A stretch of DNA of 47,363 nucleotides, taken from positions 1-47,363 of IMG/VR virus record IMGVR_UViG_3300006751_000022; one strand, written 5' to 3'. How positions within the stretch are numbered: the first letter of the stretch is position 1; each line of letters opens with the position of its first letter. A program made the position numbers and the translations under genes. This DNA is from a virus. This document shows positions 1 through 7,896 of this stretch, one piece after another. Under the pieces are notes generated by a model. It was not told where the DNA came from. It ran no database searches and saw nothing but the letters and a program-made list of their open reading frames with translations.

Positions 1-318
1 GAAACTGGAACAGATATTGTTCTGAATTATTCAGTCCCCGGCACCCCCGGATCTTTTCCAAAAACTCAATTAAAACCAAGGCGTAGACCATCGGCTCTTT
101 GTGATGATATGGTGGCTGACTGCTCTCAATTGCTTGACAGCATTCCAGATATCGAATCTCTTTTTGAAAGAAAAGCCAAAACAGAGGTTCAAGCCATTCT
201 GGATGAGTATCTGTCAACTGATACTTCCTCCGAATCAACCTCTACCGAGACGCAGAAATACAACACTACGTCATCGTCAAAAGTTGATAAAGCATTCCAA
301 GAATTAATGGGCGCTTAG
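1..318 (+). CDS. C-terminal part of probable gp32-like ssDNA-binding protein (5' partial)
   Basis: The frame is open from base 1 to the TAG at 316-318, so the gene starts upstream of the window. The visible 105 residues have a basic stretch (KPRRRP, about residues 26-30), then a short acidic helical segment (LLDSIPDIESLFERKAKTEV), then a Ser/Thr/Glu-rich low-complexity linker. A basic core followed by an acidic, low-complexity tail is the usual layout of phage gp32-type single-stranded DNA-binding proteins, whose tail recruits replication partners. The neighbouring recombinase, exonuclease and helicase fit this reading. The DNA-binding core is outside the window, so the family call is an inference from the tail and context. 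Confidence 0.45.
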   Translation, partial: ETGTDIVLNYSVPGTPGSFPKTQLKPRRRPSALCDDMVADCSQLLDSIPDIESLFERKAKTEVQAILDEYLSTDTSSESTSTETQKYNTTSSSKVDKAFQELMGA

Positions 319-328
319 TTTTAATTGG

Positions 329-361
329 ACCGCAGGAAGGCATGGGTTTACAGATGCCTTA
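329..361 (+). repeat. Hairpin-forming direct repeat, copy 1 (upstream of FKBP gene)
   Basis: ACCGCAGG followed by an inverted repeat AAGGCAT/ATGCCTT (337-343 with 354-360) around a 10-nt loop. A near-identical copy lies at 819-849, directly after the FKBP gene, so the two copies bracket that gene. It could be a weak terminator, an mRNA-processing stem or a recombination scar. Confidence 0.7.
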
Positions 362-382
362 TTTAAATATTCGGAGGATAAT

Positions 383-811
383 ATGAGTGTAAATAAAGGA
401 CAGAAAGTCGCTGTTCACTATGTGGGAACATTAGATGATGGCACTGAGTTCGACAATTCTAGAACAAGAGGCGAACCCTTAAAATTTGAATTTGGAGCCG
501 CCACCATCATGCCAGCATTTCAAGATGCTATTTCAGAAATGAATATCGGCGAGATTAAAAAAATAGAAGTTGAACCAGATCAAGCTTATGGGCCAATAAA
601 TCCCGATGCCTATACGGTTGTGCCGCTTCAAAATTTTAAAACGCCTGAAGATCTGGTTGTTGGATCTATTGTCCATGGCCAAAACGCATCAGGGCAACGC
701 TTTGCTGCTAAAATCGATGAAATAAGTCAAGACAGCGTTAAGTTGGATTTTAATCACCCGATGGCCGGCAAGAAGTTGAGTTTTGAAATTGAACTTATAA
801 GCGCGAGTTAG
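383..811 (+). CDS. FKBP-type peptidyl-prolyl cis-trans isomerase, SlyD/FkpB-like
   Basis: This 142-aa cytosolic protein starts at an ATG preceded by TCGGAGG. The N-terminal FKBP strand pattern V-H-Y-V-G-T-L-D-D-G-T-E-F-D-N-S is at residues 11-26. A C-terminal N-H-P-M-A-G-K signature at 124-130 is followed by L-x-F-E-I-E-L, which is characteristic of SlyD/FkpB proteins with an insert-in-flap domain (here about residues 70-123). The family catalyses prolyl isomerisation and acts as a folding chaperone. SlyD's His-rich metal-binding tail is absent. The gene sits alone between two copies of a hairpin repeat, which suggests it may have been acquired as a unit. In a phage it may assist folding of virion or host-takeover proteins. 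Confidence 0.9.
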   Translation: MSVNKGQKVAVHYVGTLDDGTEFDNSRTRGEPLKFEFGAATIMPAFQDAISEMNIGEIKKIEVEPDQAYGPINPDAYTVVPLQNFKTPEDLVVGSIVHGQNASGQRFAAKIDEISQDSVKLDFNHPMAGKKLSFEIELISAS

Positions 812-818
812 GTCCAAA

Positions 819-849
819 ACCGCAGGGAGGCATGGGTTACAGATGCCTT
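819..849 (+). repeat. Hairpin-forming direct repeat, copy 2 (downstream of FKBP gene)
   Basis: ACCGCAGG then AGGCAT/ATGCCT (828-833 with 843-848) with a 9-nt loop. It differs from the copy at 329-361 by one substitution and one deleted T. It sits between the FKBP stop and the next ribosome-binding site. Confidence 0.7.
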
Positions 850-872
850 AATTTTAAATGAATGGAGCAAAC

Positions 873-1112
873 ATGGCTGGTAAAAAAAAGATTCCTGCCC
901 AAAGGGCAATTGAGTTGTCTGCTATTATGGCAGGCTGCACTTTATTGGAAGTTAACGAGATGTTAAAAACAGCAGGATTTCCAGATATGAATGAGACTTC
1001 CTATACAATGGTTAAAAAACAATATATCCCCTTTTTAAGGTCTGCGGGAGATAAATATATCAAAGAGCATTTGTATAGCCCCCGCAGACTTAATCAATTA
1101 AAAGGAGAATAA
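873..1112 (+). CDS. Small conserved-looking helical protein, unknown function
   Basis: A 79-aa protein. I place the start at ATG 873, which has GGAG six bases upstream, rather than the in-frame ATG at 858, which has no ribosome-binding site. It begins M-A-G-K-K-K, is mostly predicted helix and has three Tyr/Phe-rich turns. No motif is recognised. The stop lies just before the AAGGAG site and start of the thioredoxin gene, so the two are probably co-transcribed. Confidence 0.65.
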   Translation: MAGKKKIPAQRAIELSAIMAGCTLLEVNEMLKTAGFPDMNETSYTMVKKQYIPFLRSAGDKYIKEHLYSPRRLNQLKGE

Positions 1113-1115
1113 AAA

Positions 1116-1436
1116 ATGATTATTAATCTAAACGATGAAACATTTGAAGAATCAACTTCATCGGGCATCACTTTAGTTGACTTTTATGCAGATTGGTGTC
1201 AACCGTGCATAAGAATGATGCCAAAAGTCGAATCAGTAGCCTCTAAGCTTGGCGAAGATATAACCGTTGCAAAAGTTAATGTTGATGAAGCTCGAAATAC
1301 TGCTGCCAAATTTGGTGTGCGAAGTATTCCAACTTTTGCTCTAATTAAAGATGGAAAGGTTCTTCGTATCTCTGCTGGTTCCAAGAGCGAACAAGATTTA
1401 CTTTTGTTTGCTGAATCTTACAACAGAGGTGTATAA
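1116..1436 (+). CDS. Thioredoxin (active site WCQPC)
   Basis: A 106-aa single-domain thioredoxin fold. The active site is W-C-Q-P-C at residues 27-31, where the usual thioredoxin has W-C-G-P-C. The cis-proline motif S-I-P-T-F and the following K-D-G-K turn are in place. A strong AAGGAG lies just before the ATG. The likely role is dithiol reductant in the infected cell. The class II ribonucleotide reductase encoded at 5030-7003 has a C-terminal Cys pair that thioredoxin normally re-reduces, so the two probably work together. A Gln between the catalytic cysteines would be expected to shift the redox potential. It overlaps no neighbour, and the recombinase gene starts immediately after its stop. 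Confidence 0.95.
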   Translation: MIINLNDETFEESTSSGITLVDFYADWCQPCIRMMPKVESVASKLGEDITVAKVNVDEARNTAAKFGVRSIPTFALIKDGKVLRISAGSKSEQDLLLFAESYNRGV

Positions 1437-2555
1437 TTGGGAAAGGTAGTACAAATGAAGAAAAAACCGGGAAAAATGGATCTTGAAGCAATCAAAAAGC
1501 GAATCAATAAAACGACTGGCATGAATGTTGCTCACGATCTAACGAAAGATAATCCCACTGAAGTTAAACAGTGGATTCCGACTGGCTCCCGTTGGTTGGA
1601 TTCGATTATCTGTAGGGGCAAGATGGCTGGCATCCCCGTTGGTAAAATAACAGAAATAGCTGGTCTGCCAGCTACAGGCAAGTCTTTTATGGCTGCGCAG
1701 GTAGCAGGTAATGCACAAAAAATGGATATGCAAGTAGTCTATTTTGATTCTGAATCTTCACTCGATCCAGCTTTTTTGAGAAGAGCCGGCTGTGAATTGA
1801 GCACACTAATGTATGTTCAGGCCGTTTCGGTTGAGAAAGTTTTGGAAACAATTGAGGATTTGATGTCAGCAAGCTCAGAAACACAATGGTTGTTTATCTG
1901 GGATTCCATTGCAAATACAGCATGCGAAACAGATATTGAAGGCGACTTCAATCCCCTGTCAAGTATGGCAGTCAAGGCACGGACCATGGGTAAAGCTTTT
2001 CGAAAGTTAACTATTCCTTTGGCCAATCAACAATCAACGCTAATTTTAATTAATCAGTTGAAAACCAATATTACGAGAAGTATCGCAGAGGCTATGACCA
2101 CCCCCTTTGTAGCCCCCGGCGGCAAAGCAATTGAATATAATTGCTCTCTCAGGGTTTGGCTTACTAAACGGAAAGCTAAAAATGCATTCACTACGGATAA
2201 TAGTGGATTTCGAATTGGCTCTGAAGTTAAAGTTAAATTAGAGAAATCTCGTTTTGGTACTGAAGGCCGCAGAGCAACTTTTCAAATTCTCTGGGGCTCT
2301 GACGTCGGAATTCAAGATGAAGAAAGCTGGTTTACAGCATTGAAATTGTCTGGAACCGATAAGTTAAAACAGGCCGGCGGTTGGTATACTCTGATTGACA
2401 AAAAGGGCTATGAACATAAGTTCCAAGTCTCTAAGTGGGTGGAAAAGCTAAAAGACAAGAATTTCCGCCAATTGGTATATGATTTGATGGATGAGGTTAT
2501 CATTCATCGCTTTGACAAAACGGCAAATGAGATAGATTTGGGCGACGAAGAATAA
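1437..2555 (+). CDS. RecA/UvsX-type recombinase
   Basis: A 372-aa ATP-dependent strand-exchange protein. Walker A is G-L-P-A-T-G-K-S at residues 76-83 and Walker B is L-F-I-W-D-S at 152-157. The Q-Q-S-T-L-I-L-I-N-Q-L stretch matches the loop-2 entry of RecA-family cores. The start used is TTG 1437, directly after the thioredoxin stop with AGAGGT upstream. ATG 1455 is a possible alternative giving 366 aa. The length resembles T4 UvsX (about 390 aa). It probably loads on ssDNA coated by the gp32-like protein at the window start and supports recombination-dependent replication with the helicase at 3665-5020. Confidence 0.88.
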   Translation: MGKVVQMKKKPGKMDLEAIKKRINKTTGMNVAHDLTKDNPTEVKQWIPTGSRWLDSIICRGKMAGIPVGKITEIAGLPATGKSFMAAQVAGNAQKMDMQVVYFDSESSLDPAFLRRAGCELSTLMYVQAVSVEKVLETIEDLMSASSETQWLFIWDSIANTACETDIEGDFNPLSSMAVKARTMGKAFRKLTIPLANQQSTLILINQLKTNITRSIAEAMTTPFVAPGGKAIEYNCSLRVWLTKRKAKNAFTTDNSGFRIGSEVKVKLEKSRFGTEGRRATFQILWGSDVGIQDEESWFTALKLSGTDKLKQAGGWYTLIDKKGYEHKFQVSKWVEKLKDKNFRQLVYDLMDEVIIHRFDKTANEIDLGDEE

Positions 2556-2567
2556 AAATAAAATTAC

Positions 2568-2596
2568 TTGACAAACCACTTCCTCCGTGTTATATT
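2568..2596 (+). promoter_or_regulatory. Sigma70-type promoter, canonical class
   Basis: TTGACA (2568-2573), 17-bp spacer, TATATT (2591-2596) with an extended -10 TG one base upstream. It drives the exonuclease gene. No GGACA dyad is present. Confidence 0.85.
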
Positions 2597-2615
2597 ATAG
2601 CATGGAGGTTTTTTT

Positions 2616-3614
2616 ATGGAGGAAAAGATGAAAAAGGTTATTATAATTGATGCACTTAATCTGTTTATTAGAAATTATGTTGTGAATCCCACAATGGACA
2701 GAAAGGGCATTCCCATCGGCGGCTGCATTGGATTTCTTAAATCAATGCAGAAAATTACAAGAATACTCCGACCTGACGAGATTATAGTTTGTTGGGACGG
2801 CATCGGTGGATCTCAAAGAAAGAAAGCAAAAAATAAAGACTATAAGGCCGGAAGAAAGCCTCTTCGGTTTAACAGACGAATGATTGAGCTTGACCCAGCC
2901 TCTCAGGAGCAAAATAGAATTTATCAACAAATTCGCCTTTATGAATATCTTAACGAAATGCCAGTGATACAAGTATCGTTGGATGGAATAGAGGCAGATG
3001 ACTTAATAGGACACATAGTACACCAAGATTACTATTCTGGTTGGGAAAAGGTCATTGTTTCAAGTGATAAAGATTTTTTTCAATTGGCTTCTGATGAAAC
3101 AAGTGTATATCGACCCATTCAAGATACATTTGTTACGATTGAATCGCTTTTGGACAAGGACAGGATACATCCCAACAATTATGCACTTGCGAGGGCGTTG
3201 GTGGGCGACAAATCCGATAACTTGCCGGGAGTTCCGAGAGTTGGACTGAAAACGGTGGCAAAGTTGTTCAACTTTCTGTTGGAGTCAAAAAAATACACTG
3301 TATTCGATATTATTGAAAATTGCCGGAAACAGGATAAAATCACCGCCGCCCATAGAAATATTATAGACAACAATCAGTTGGTTTTTGAAAATTATGATAT
3401 GATGCAGTTATATGATCCAATAATATCTTACACGAACAAACAATCGATTGACTATCAAATTCAAAATTTTGAATTTGATTTTGCAAAAATTAATGTTACA
3501 AAGATGCTTTTTGAAGATGGCCAAGGTTCTTTAAATTTCAATGAGTTATACACATATTTCAGAAGCTTTTCTGCATTAAACATTCATGAAAAAAAAATAA
3601 AAAATAGTATTTGA
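2616..3614 (+). CDS. 5'-3' exonuclease / FEN-type nuclease (T4 RNase H-like)
   Basis: A 332-aa protein with the metal-binding pattern of the PIN/FEN family: D12 in I-I-D-A-L-N, E-A-D-D at 126-129, S-S-D-K-D-F at 149-154 and G-D-K-S-D-N at 197-202. These are followed by the helix-hairpin-helix-like N-L-P-G-V-P-R-V-G that binds duplex DNA. In T4, RNase H removes RNA primers from Okazaki fragments, and the same role is likely here because the window's polymerase gene shows no attached 5' nuclease. Start ATG 2616 has GGAGG nine bases upstream. ATG 2628 has its own GGAGG and is an equally good start. Its own TTGACA promoter precedes it, and the next promoter lies over its stop codon. Confidence 0.9.
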   Translation: MEEKMKKVIIIDALNLFIRNYVVNPTMDRKGIPIGGCIGFLKSMQKITRILRPDEIIVCWDGIGGSQRKKAKNKDYKAGRKPLRFNRRMIELDPASQEQNRIYQQIRLYEYLNEMPVIQVSLDGIEADDLIGHIVHQDYYSGWEKVIVSSDKDFFQLASDETSVYRPIQDTFVTIESLLDKDRIHPNNYALARALVGDKSDNLPGVPRVGLKTVAKLFNFLLESKKYTVFDIIENCRKQDKITAAHRNIIDNNQLVFENYDMMQLYDPIISYTNKQSIDYQIQNFEFDFAKINVTKMLFEDGQGSLNFNELYTYFRSFSALNIHEKKIKNSI

Positions 3615-3639
3615 CAATGTTCTGTCAACGTGTTATATA
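3611..3639 (+). promoter_or_regulatory. Sigma70-type promoter with inverted repeat over the -35
   Basis: TTGACA (3611-3616), 17-bp spacer, TATATA (3634-3639) with an extended -10 TG. TTGACA-N6-TGTCAA (3611-3628) is a perfect dyad covering the -35 box. It drives the helicase gene. Confidence 0.75.
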
Positions 3640-3664
3640 ATTATATTAGGTTTTGGAGGAAACT

Positions 3665-5020
3665 ATGGCTAATCAAACGGAGACTCTTTCCCGTTTCGGG
3701 AAATCGTTTCAAGAAAAGTTGTGTCAGCTTATCTTGGAAGATAGACCATTCTGTGATCAAATCTCAGAGGTCTTAAATATAAATTTTTTAGAACTCAAAT
3801 ATCTTCAGGTGTTTGTAGAGACAATATTCAACTATCGAGATCGATACAAGACTCATCCCAGTTATGAGTTGATGGCTACAATGCTTAAATCAGGTTTGTT
3901 GCAAGAAAATGGAGCCGTTAAAAAGCAGGTCCGAGATTATTATTCTAGAATAATGAGCGGTGCTGTCGTCGGTGCAGATTATATTAAAGAACAGGCCATA
4001 GATTTTTGCAAAAAACAAGTTCTAAAAGAAGCTATGATCAAATCTGTTGGGCTTTTAAAATCATCTTCTTATGATGAAATACAGAAGATCATCAATGACG
4101 CATTAAGGCTCGGTGTGGAAAACAACTTCGGCCACGATTATTTGAAAGATTTTGAACAGCGGTTTATCCTGAAGCCAAGACACCCTGTGAGCACCGGATG
4201 GGAACGCATAGATGATGTTAGTAAAGGCGGTCTTGGAAGAAGAGAGCTTGGAGTTGTTATTGCTCCCACTGGCGCCGGGAAATCGATGGTACTGTGCCAT
4301 TTGGGCTCCCACGCTGTTAAGGATGGCAAAACAGTTATCCATTATACTCTTGAGTTGGCAGATACGGTAGTTGGACAAAGATATGACTCTTGTATAAGTG
4401 GTGTCCCACTTGGCGATTTGTTGAGAAATAAAGAAAAAGTTTTTGATGTTGTCCAAGACCTCGAAGGCCAACTAATTATTAAGGAATATCCAACAAAGTC
4501 GGCATCGACTTCCACAATTAAGAGTCATCTTGAAAAATTAAGGAAACGCTCAATTGAGCCTGATATGATTATTGTCGATTATGCCGATTTATTAAAACCA
4601 ATCAAATCAAGTAGCGAAAAGAGGCACGAATTGGAAAACATCTATGAAGAGCTTAGAGCAATAGCTCAGGTTTATAATTGTCCCGTGTGGACAGCCTCGC
4701 AGACCAATAGGTCTGGCCTGAATGCAGAGGTTATCACGATGGAATCTATATCGGAAGCCTTTAATAAGTGCTTTGTTGCCGATTTTATCTTTTCTTTGTC
4801 TCGAACAATTCAAGATAAACAGGCGAATAAGGGCAGAGTTTTTGTAGCCAAAAACAGAAATGGACCAGATGGCTTGGTATTTCCAACCTTTATTGATTGG
4901 TCAAGCATATGTATGAAGGTATTGGAGAATACCGGAGAAGACACAGACGATGCTGTTAAGGAAACCACGGCATCCGCGTTACAGTATTTGAAAACAAAAT
5001 ACGAACAACACAAGAAATAG
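3665..5020 (+). CDS. DnaB/gp41-type replicative DNA helicase
   Basis: A 451-aa protein. The start is ATG 3665 with GGAGG directly upstream (an in-frame TTG at 3653 would itself sit on that ribosome-binding site). Residues 1-150 are the helical N-terminal domain used for ring assembly and primase contact. The RecA-like motor follows, with Walker A A-P-T-G-A-G-K-S at 200-207, Walker B M-I-I-V-D-Y-A-D-L-L at 301-310, and then the Q-T-N-R-S-G motif of the DnaB C-terminal domain. Hexameric helicases of this type unwind the fork 5'-3' on the lagging strand. No separate primase gene was recognised in the window. Confidence 0.9.
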   Translation: MANQTETLSRFGKSFQEKLCQLILEDRPFCDQISEVLNINFLELKYLQVFVETIFNYRDRYKTHPSYELMATMLKSGLLQENGAVKKQVRDYYSRIMSGAVVGADYIKEQAIDFCKKQVLKEAMIKSVGLLKSSSYDEIQKIINDALRLGVENNFGHDYLKDFEQRFILKPRHPVSTGWERIDDVSKGGLGRRELGVVIAPTGAGKSMVLCHLGSHAVKDGKTVIHYTLELADTVVGQRYDSCISGVPLGDLLRNKEKVFDVVQDLEGQLIIKEYPTKSASTSTIKSHLEKLRKRSIEPDMIIVDYADLLKPIKSSSEKRHELENIYEELRAIAQVYNCPVWTASQTNRSGLNAEVITMESISEAFNKCFVADFIFSLSRTIQDKQANKGRVFVAKNRNGPDGLVFPTFIDWSSICMKVLENTGEDTDDAVKETTASALQYLKTKYEQHKK

Positions 5021-5029
5021 GAGAACATT

Positions 5030-7003
5030 GTGGTGAAACTAGCAGACATTAGTGTGAGAAAGTTTAAACTATCGGATCAATTTATTAACCAATATAGAGA
5101 AAAGACCGTTCCGTGGGGACCAGTCGGATATATTACATTTAAAAGAACCTATGCAAGGCGTTTGAGTGAGTTTGATCCCAACGCTACAGGCACAGAAGAG
5201 TGGTATCAAACATGTCGCAGAGTAATTGAGGGCATGTTTGATATTCAAAAGCGCCATGTTGTGGCCACAGGTCTCGAATGGAATGATGCCAAAGCCCAAA
5301 GAACAGCAAAAGAAGCTTATGATAGGCTGTTTACTCTCAAGTGGACACCTCCCGGCAGAGGATTGTGGATGATGGGTACAAAGTTTATTTATGAGCGCAC
5401 AGGCGCAGGACTTTTTAATTGTGCATTCCGCTCTACCAAAGATCTTGGCTCCAAAGGCGGCTATTTATTCTCTTGGATGATGGATGCTTTAATGGTCGGA
5501 ATTGGTGTTGGGTTTGATACTCTTGCCGCCGGTACTTTCACGGTCAAAGAGCCTCAGTGGACCAACGACATTCACATGATTGAGGACTCTCGCGAGGGCT
5601 GGGTCAACTCTGTCCACCTGATATTAGATGGCTATTTCTTGGGCAAGAAAGTGCCCCAGTTCGATTACTCCTTGATCCGTGGTATCGGAGAGCCCATCAA
5701 GGGCTTTGGTGGCACCGCAAGCGGAGCAGGTCCCTTAATTGAGCTACACAAGAATCTTAAAGAGCTATATGTGAACAAGGCCGGAGAAGAGATAACATCG
5801 GTTGATATTGTCGACACAGAAAATCTTATCGGACGGTGCGTCGTCGCAGGCAATGTCCGCCGTTCCGCCGCACTCGCCCTCGGCCAAGCCGAGGATAAAA
5901 GTTATTTAACAATGAAGAATGACCAAGAAAAACTCTATCACCATCGATGGGGCTCCAACAACTCATTTGAGGCTAAAGTTGGAATGGACTATACTTGGCA
6001 TGCCGAACAAAGTCAACAAAATGGTGAGCCGGGCTACATTTGGCTTGACAATGCAAGATACTATGGTAGGATGAAGGATGGCATTAGATATGATGATACA
6101 AAGGTGATGGGATTTAATCCCTGTGTCGAGCAACAACTTGAAGACGGAGAATTATGTTGTCTTGTTGAGACATTCCCCGCAAAGCACGACACCTATGAAG
6201 ACTATCTTAGAACCTTGAAGATCGCTTATCTGTATGGCAAGACAGTTACCCTGATTAATACCCATTGGCCTGAGACTAATGCCATCATGTTAAAAAATAG
6301 AAGAATCGGCCTATCTCAATCTGGTGTGGTCCAAGCGTTTAATAAGTTTGGCAGACGACAAGTCTATGAGTGGTGTGACAATGCTTACGATGAAGTTCAG
6401 GCAATGGACATTGAATATTCAGATTGGCTTTGTATACCCCGTTCTGTTCGTATGACATCGATAAAGCCTTCTGGAACTGTATCTTTGTTAAATGGTTCAA
6501 CTCCCGGCATACATTTTCCCGAGGATGAATACTATATTCGACGGATCCGCTTTGCCACAACATCCGATTTACTTCCAGCACTTAAGTCCGCTGGCTATAA
6601 GATAGAAGAAGATGCTTATTCTCCGAATACAATGTGTGTTGAGTTTCCTGTTTACGAGCCTCATTTCACAAAAGGAAAGCGCGATGTTTCTATGTGGGAG
6701 CAATTGGAGATAGCAGCCCAGTATCAGCACTTTTGGGCCGACAATAGTGTGTCCATTACAGTCACGTTCAAACCATCCGAAGCGCCTCAGTTGAAAGATG
6801 CACTTGAGATGTACGAAACCCGCCTCAAGGCTGTTTCTTTTTTGAAATATGAAGAAACTGGCTACAAACAGGCTCCTTATGAGCCAATTACAAAAAAACA
6901 ATATGAAGAGATGATCTCGAAGGTTGTCCCAGTTCAGAGAATAAACACTGAACAAGCCGGAGCCGGGTCTAAATTTTGTACAAACGATACATGCACAATT
7001 TAA
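5030..7003 (+). CDS. nrdJ: Adenosylcobalamin-dependent (class II) ribonucleotide reductase
   Basis: A 657-aa protein starting at GTG 5030 (AGGAGA upstream, GTG repeated at 5033). Its cysteine layout matches monomeric Lactobacillus-type class II RNR: C131 in L-F-N-C-A-F, then N-P-C-V-E with C365 and E367, then C376. The 11-residue gap equals that between the radical cysteine and the second active-site cysteine in that enzyme. A C-terminal C-x4-C pair (C650, C655) is the swinging redox arm that thioredoxin re-reduces. The enzyme makes deoxyribonucleotides without needing oxygen or a second radical subunit, but it depends on host B12. At 657 aa it is shorter than the roughly 740-aa bacterial monomer. 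It is flanked by replication genes and followed 10 bases later by the GroES-like gene. Confidence 0.93.
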   Translation: MVKLADISVRKFKLSDQFINQYREKTVPWGPVGYITFKRTYARRLSEFDPNATGTEEWYQTCRRVIEGMFDIQKRHVVATGLEWNDAKAQRTAKEAYDRLFTLKWTPPGRGLWMMGTKFIYERTGAGLFNCAFRSTKDLGSKGGYLFSWMMDALMVGIGVGFDTLAAGTFTVKEPQWTNDIHMIEDSREGWVNSVHLILDGYFLGKKVPQFDYSLIRGIGEPIKGFGGTASGAGPLIELHKNLKELYVNKAGEEITSVDIVDTENLIGRCVVAGNVRRSAALALGQAEDKSYLTMKNDQEKLYHHRWGSNNSFEAKVGMDYTWHAEQSQQNGEPGYIWLDNARYYGRMKDGIRYDDTKVMGFNPCVEQQLEDGELCCLVETFPAKHDTYEDYLRTLKIAYLYGKTVTLINTHWPETNAIMLKNRRIGLSQSGVVQAFNKFGRRQVYEWCDNAYDEVQAMDIEYSDWLCIPRSVRMTSIKPSGTVSLLNGSTPGIHFPEDEYYIRRIRFATTSDLLPALKSAGYKIEEDAYSPNTMCVEFPVYEPHFTKGKRDVSMWEQLEIAAQYQHFWADNSVSITVTFKPSEAPQLKDALEMYETRLKAVSFLKYEETGYKQAPYEPITKKQYEEMISKVVPVQRINTEQAGAGSKFCTNDTCTI

Positions 7004-7013
7004 AGGAGAAAAA

Positions 7014-7298
7014 ATGCATTTTTTACCATTTAATCGTCACTTAGTTGTCGATTTGATTGAACAAGAAGAAAAAATAGATGAAAGTATTATAGTGCTGCCA
7101 TCTGATTATGAAAAGCCTGTGTCACCCTATGCCAAGGCTATACTTATAGAAGCGTCCAGAGATTCAAAATTTTATGACTCTTTGCAAACCAATGATACAA
7201 TATTGGTTGAAAGGAGAATGTTACATAAAATTGAAATTGATGACTCTTCTTTCTATTTAATATTAGAAAATTATATTTTTGGGAGAATTGATACATGA
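7014..7298 (+). CDS. GroES-like co-chaperonin (gp31-type), probable
   Basis: A 94-aa protein. The pattern F-N-R-H-L-V-V-D-L-I-E-Q-E-E, then an I-V-L-P segment, a short mobile-loop-length stretch, a beta strand Y-A-K-A-I-L-I-E-A, N-D-T-I-L-V, and a final L-I-L-E-N-Y-I-F-G-R-I follows the order of Cpn10: a first strand R-x-V-V, a mobile loop, 'V-G-D-x-V-x-F' and a closing E-x-D-I-L-A-I-like strand. Sequence identity to bacterial GroES is low, as for T4 gp31 and RB49 CocO. A phage GroEL gene is present at 23237-24805, which raises the likelihood. AAGGAG precedes the ATG, and the stop overlaps the next start by 4 bases. A structure prediction would settle the call. Confidence 0.55.
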   Translation: MHFLPFNRHLVVDLIEQEEKIDESIIVLPSDYEKPVSPYAKAILIEASRDSKFYDSLQTNDTILVERRMLHKIEIDDSSFYLILENYIFGRIDT

Positions 7299-7888
7299 AA
7301 TTAACAAAAGACAACCTTCGCTCTTTAATCAAAGAAGTGACTTTCGAGAGACAGAAAAGCTCTATGATTCTGTCCGAGACACCACCTGACACTGAAGATC
7401 CGCTTCCCAGCGACGTATCAAGGAAAACTTACGACAGAATCATAGACGTTTTGGAGGGCCGAGACCCTTCCGTGGAAACCATCGTCATAATGTCGGGCCA
7501 AAACCCTATGGCCCAAGAAACAGACGCAGCTAAAAATGCCATGCTAGACAATAGACTTAAAAAAGATCTCACCAGCATGAATTTGCAATTCATCCCGGTT
7601 GGTGGCAAATTTGACAATGATGAGGACTCTGTTTTGATTATGAACCCATCTCGCGCACAGGCCGAAAGTTTAAACAGAAAATATAACCAATGGGGTTATG
7701 TCTGGGGCGAGAAATTGCCAAATTTTCAAATGATCCAAGTTGATTATGATAAAGATCAGGGCGAATTTCAGGCTCCCGGCTCCAAAGTGACCACCTTTGT
7801 CATAAAGGACAAAAAAGCTCAATTGGCCCAAGACAATTATACTTTTGATTACGAGTCTGGTCTTAAATTTCTCATTCCATTATATTGA
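7295..7888 (+). CDS. Conserved phage protein of unknown function with capsid-targeting-like N-terminus
   Basis: A 197-aa protein translationally coupled to the GroES-like gene (ATGA overlap). The first 14 residues, M-K-L-T-K-D-N-L-R-S-L-I-K-E, are basic, amphipathic and end in I-K-E, like the (L/I)-x-E sites cut by T4-type prohead proteases. The body contains I-V-I-M-S-G-Q-N-P-M and a paired S-V-L-I-M-N-P-S. This layout (a domain with 'I-x-x-x-x-x-N-P' and an Asn-rich loop) recurs in uncharacterised phage proteins. I can see no catalytic motif. It may be an internal virion protein. Confidence 0.7.
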   Translation: MKLTKDNLRSLIKEVTFERQKSSMILSETPPDTEDPLPSDVSRKTYDRIIDVLEGRDPSVETIVIMSGQNPMAQETDAAKNAMLDNRLKKDLTSMNLQFIPVGGKFDNDEDSVLIMNPSRAQAESLNRKYNQWGYVWGEKLPNFQMIQVDYDKDQGEFQAPGSKVTTFVIKDKKAQLAQDNYTFDYESGLKFLIPLY

Positions 7889-7896
7889 GGTGATTA

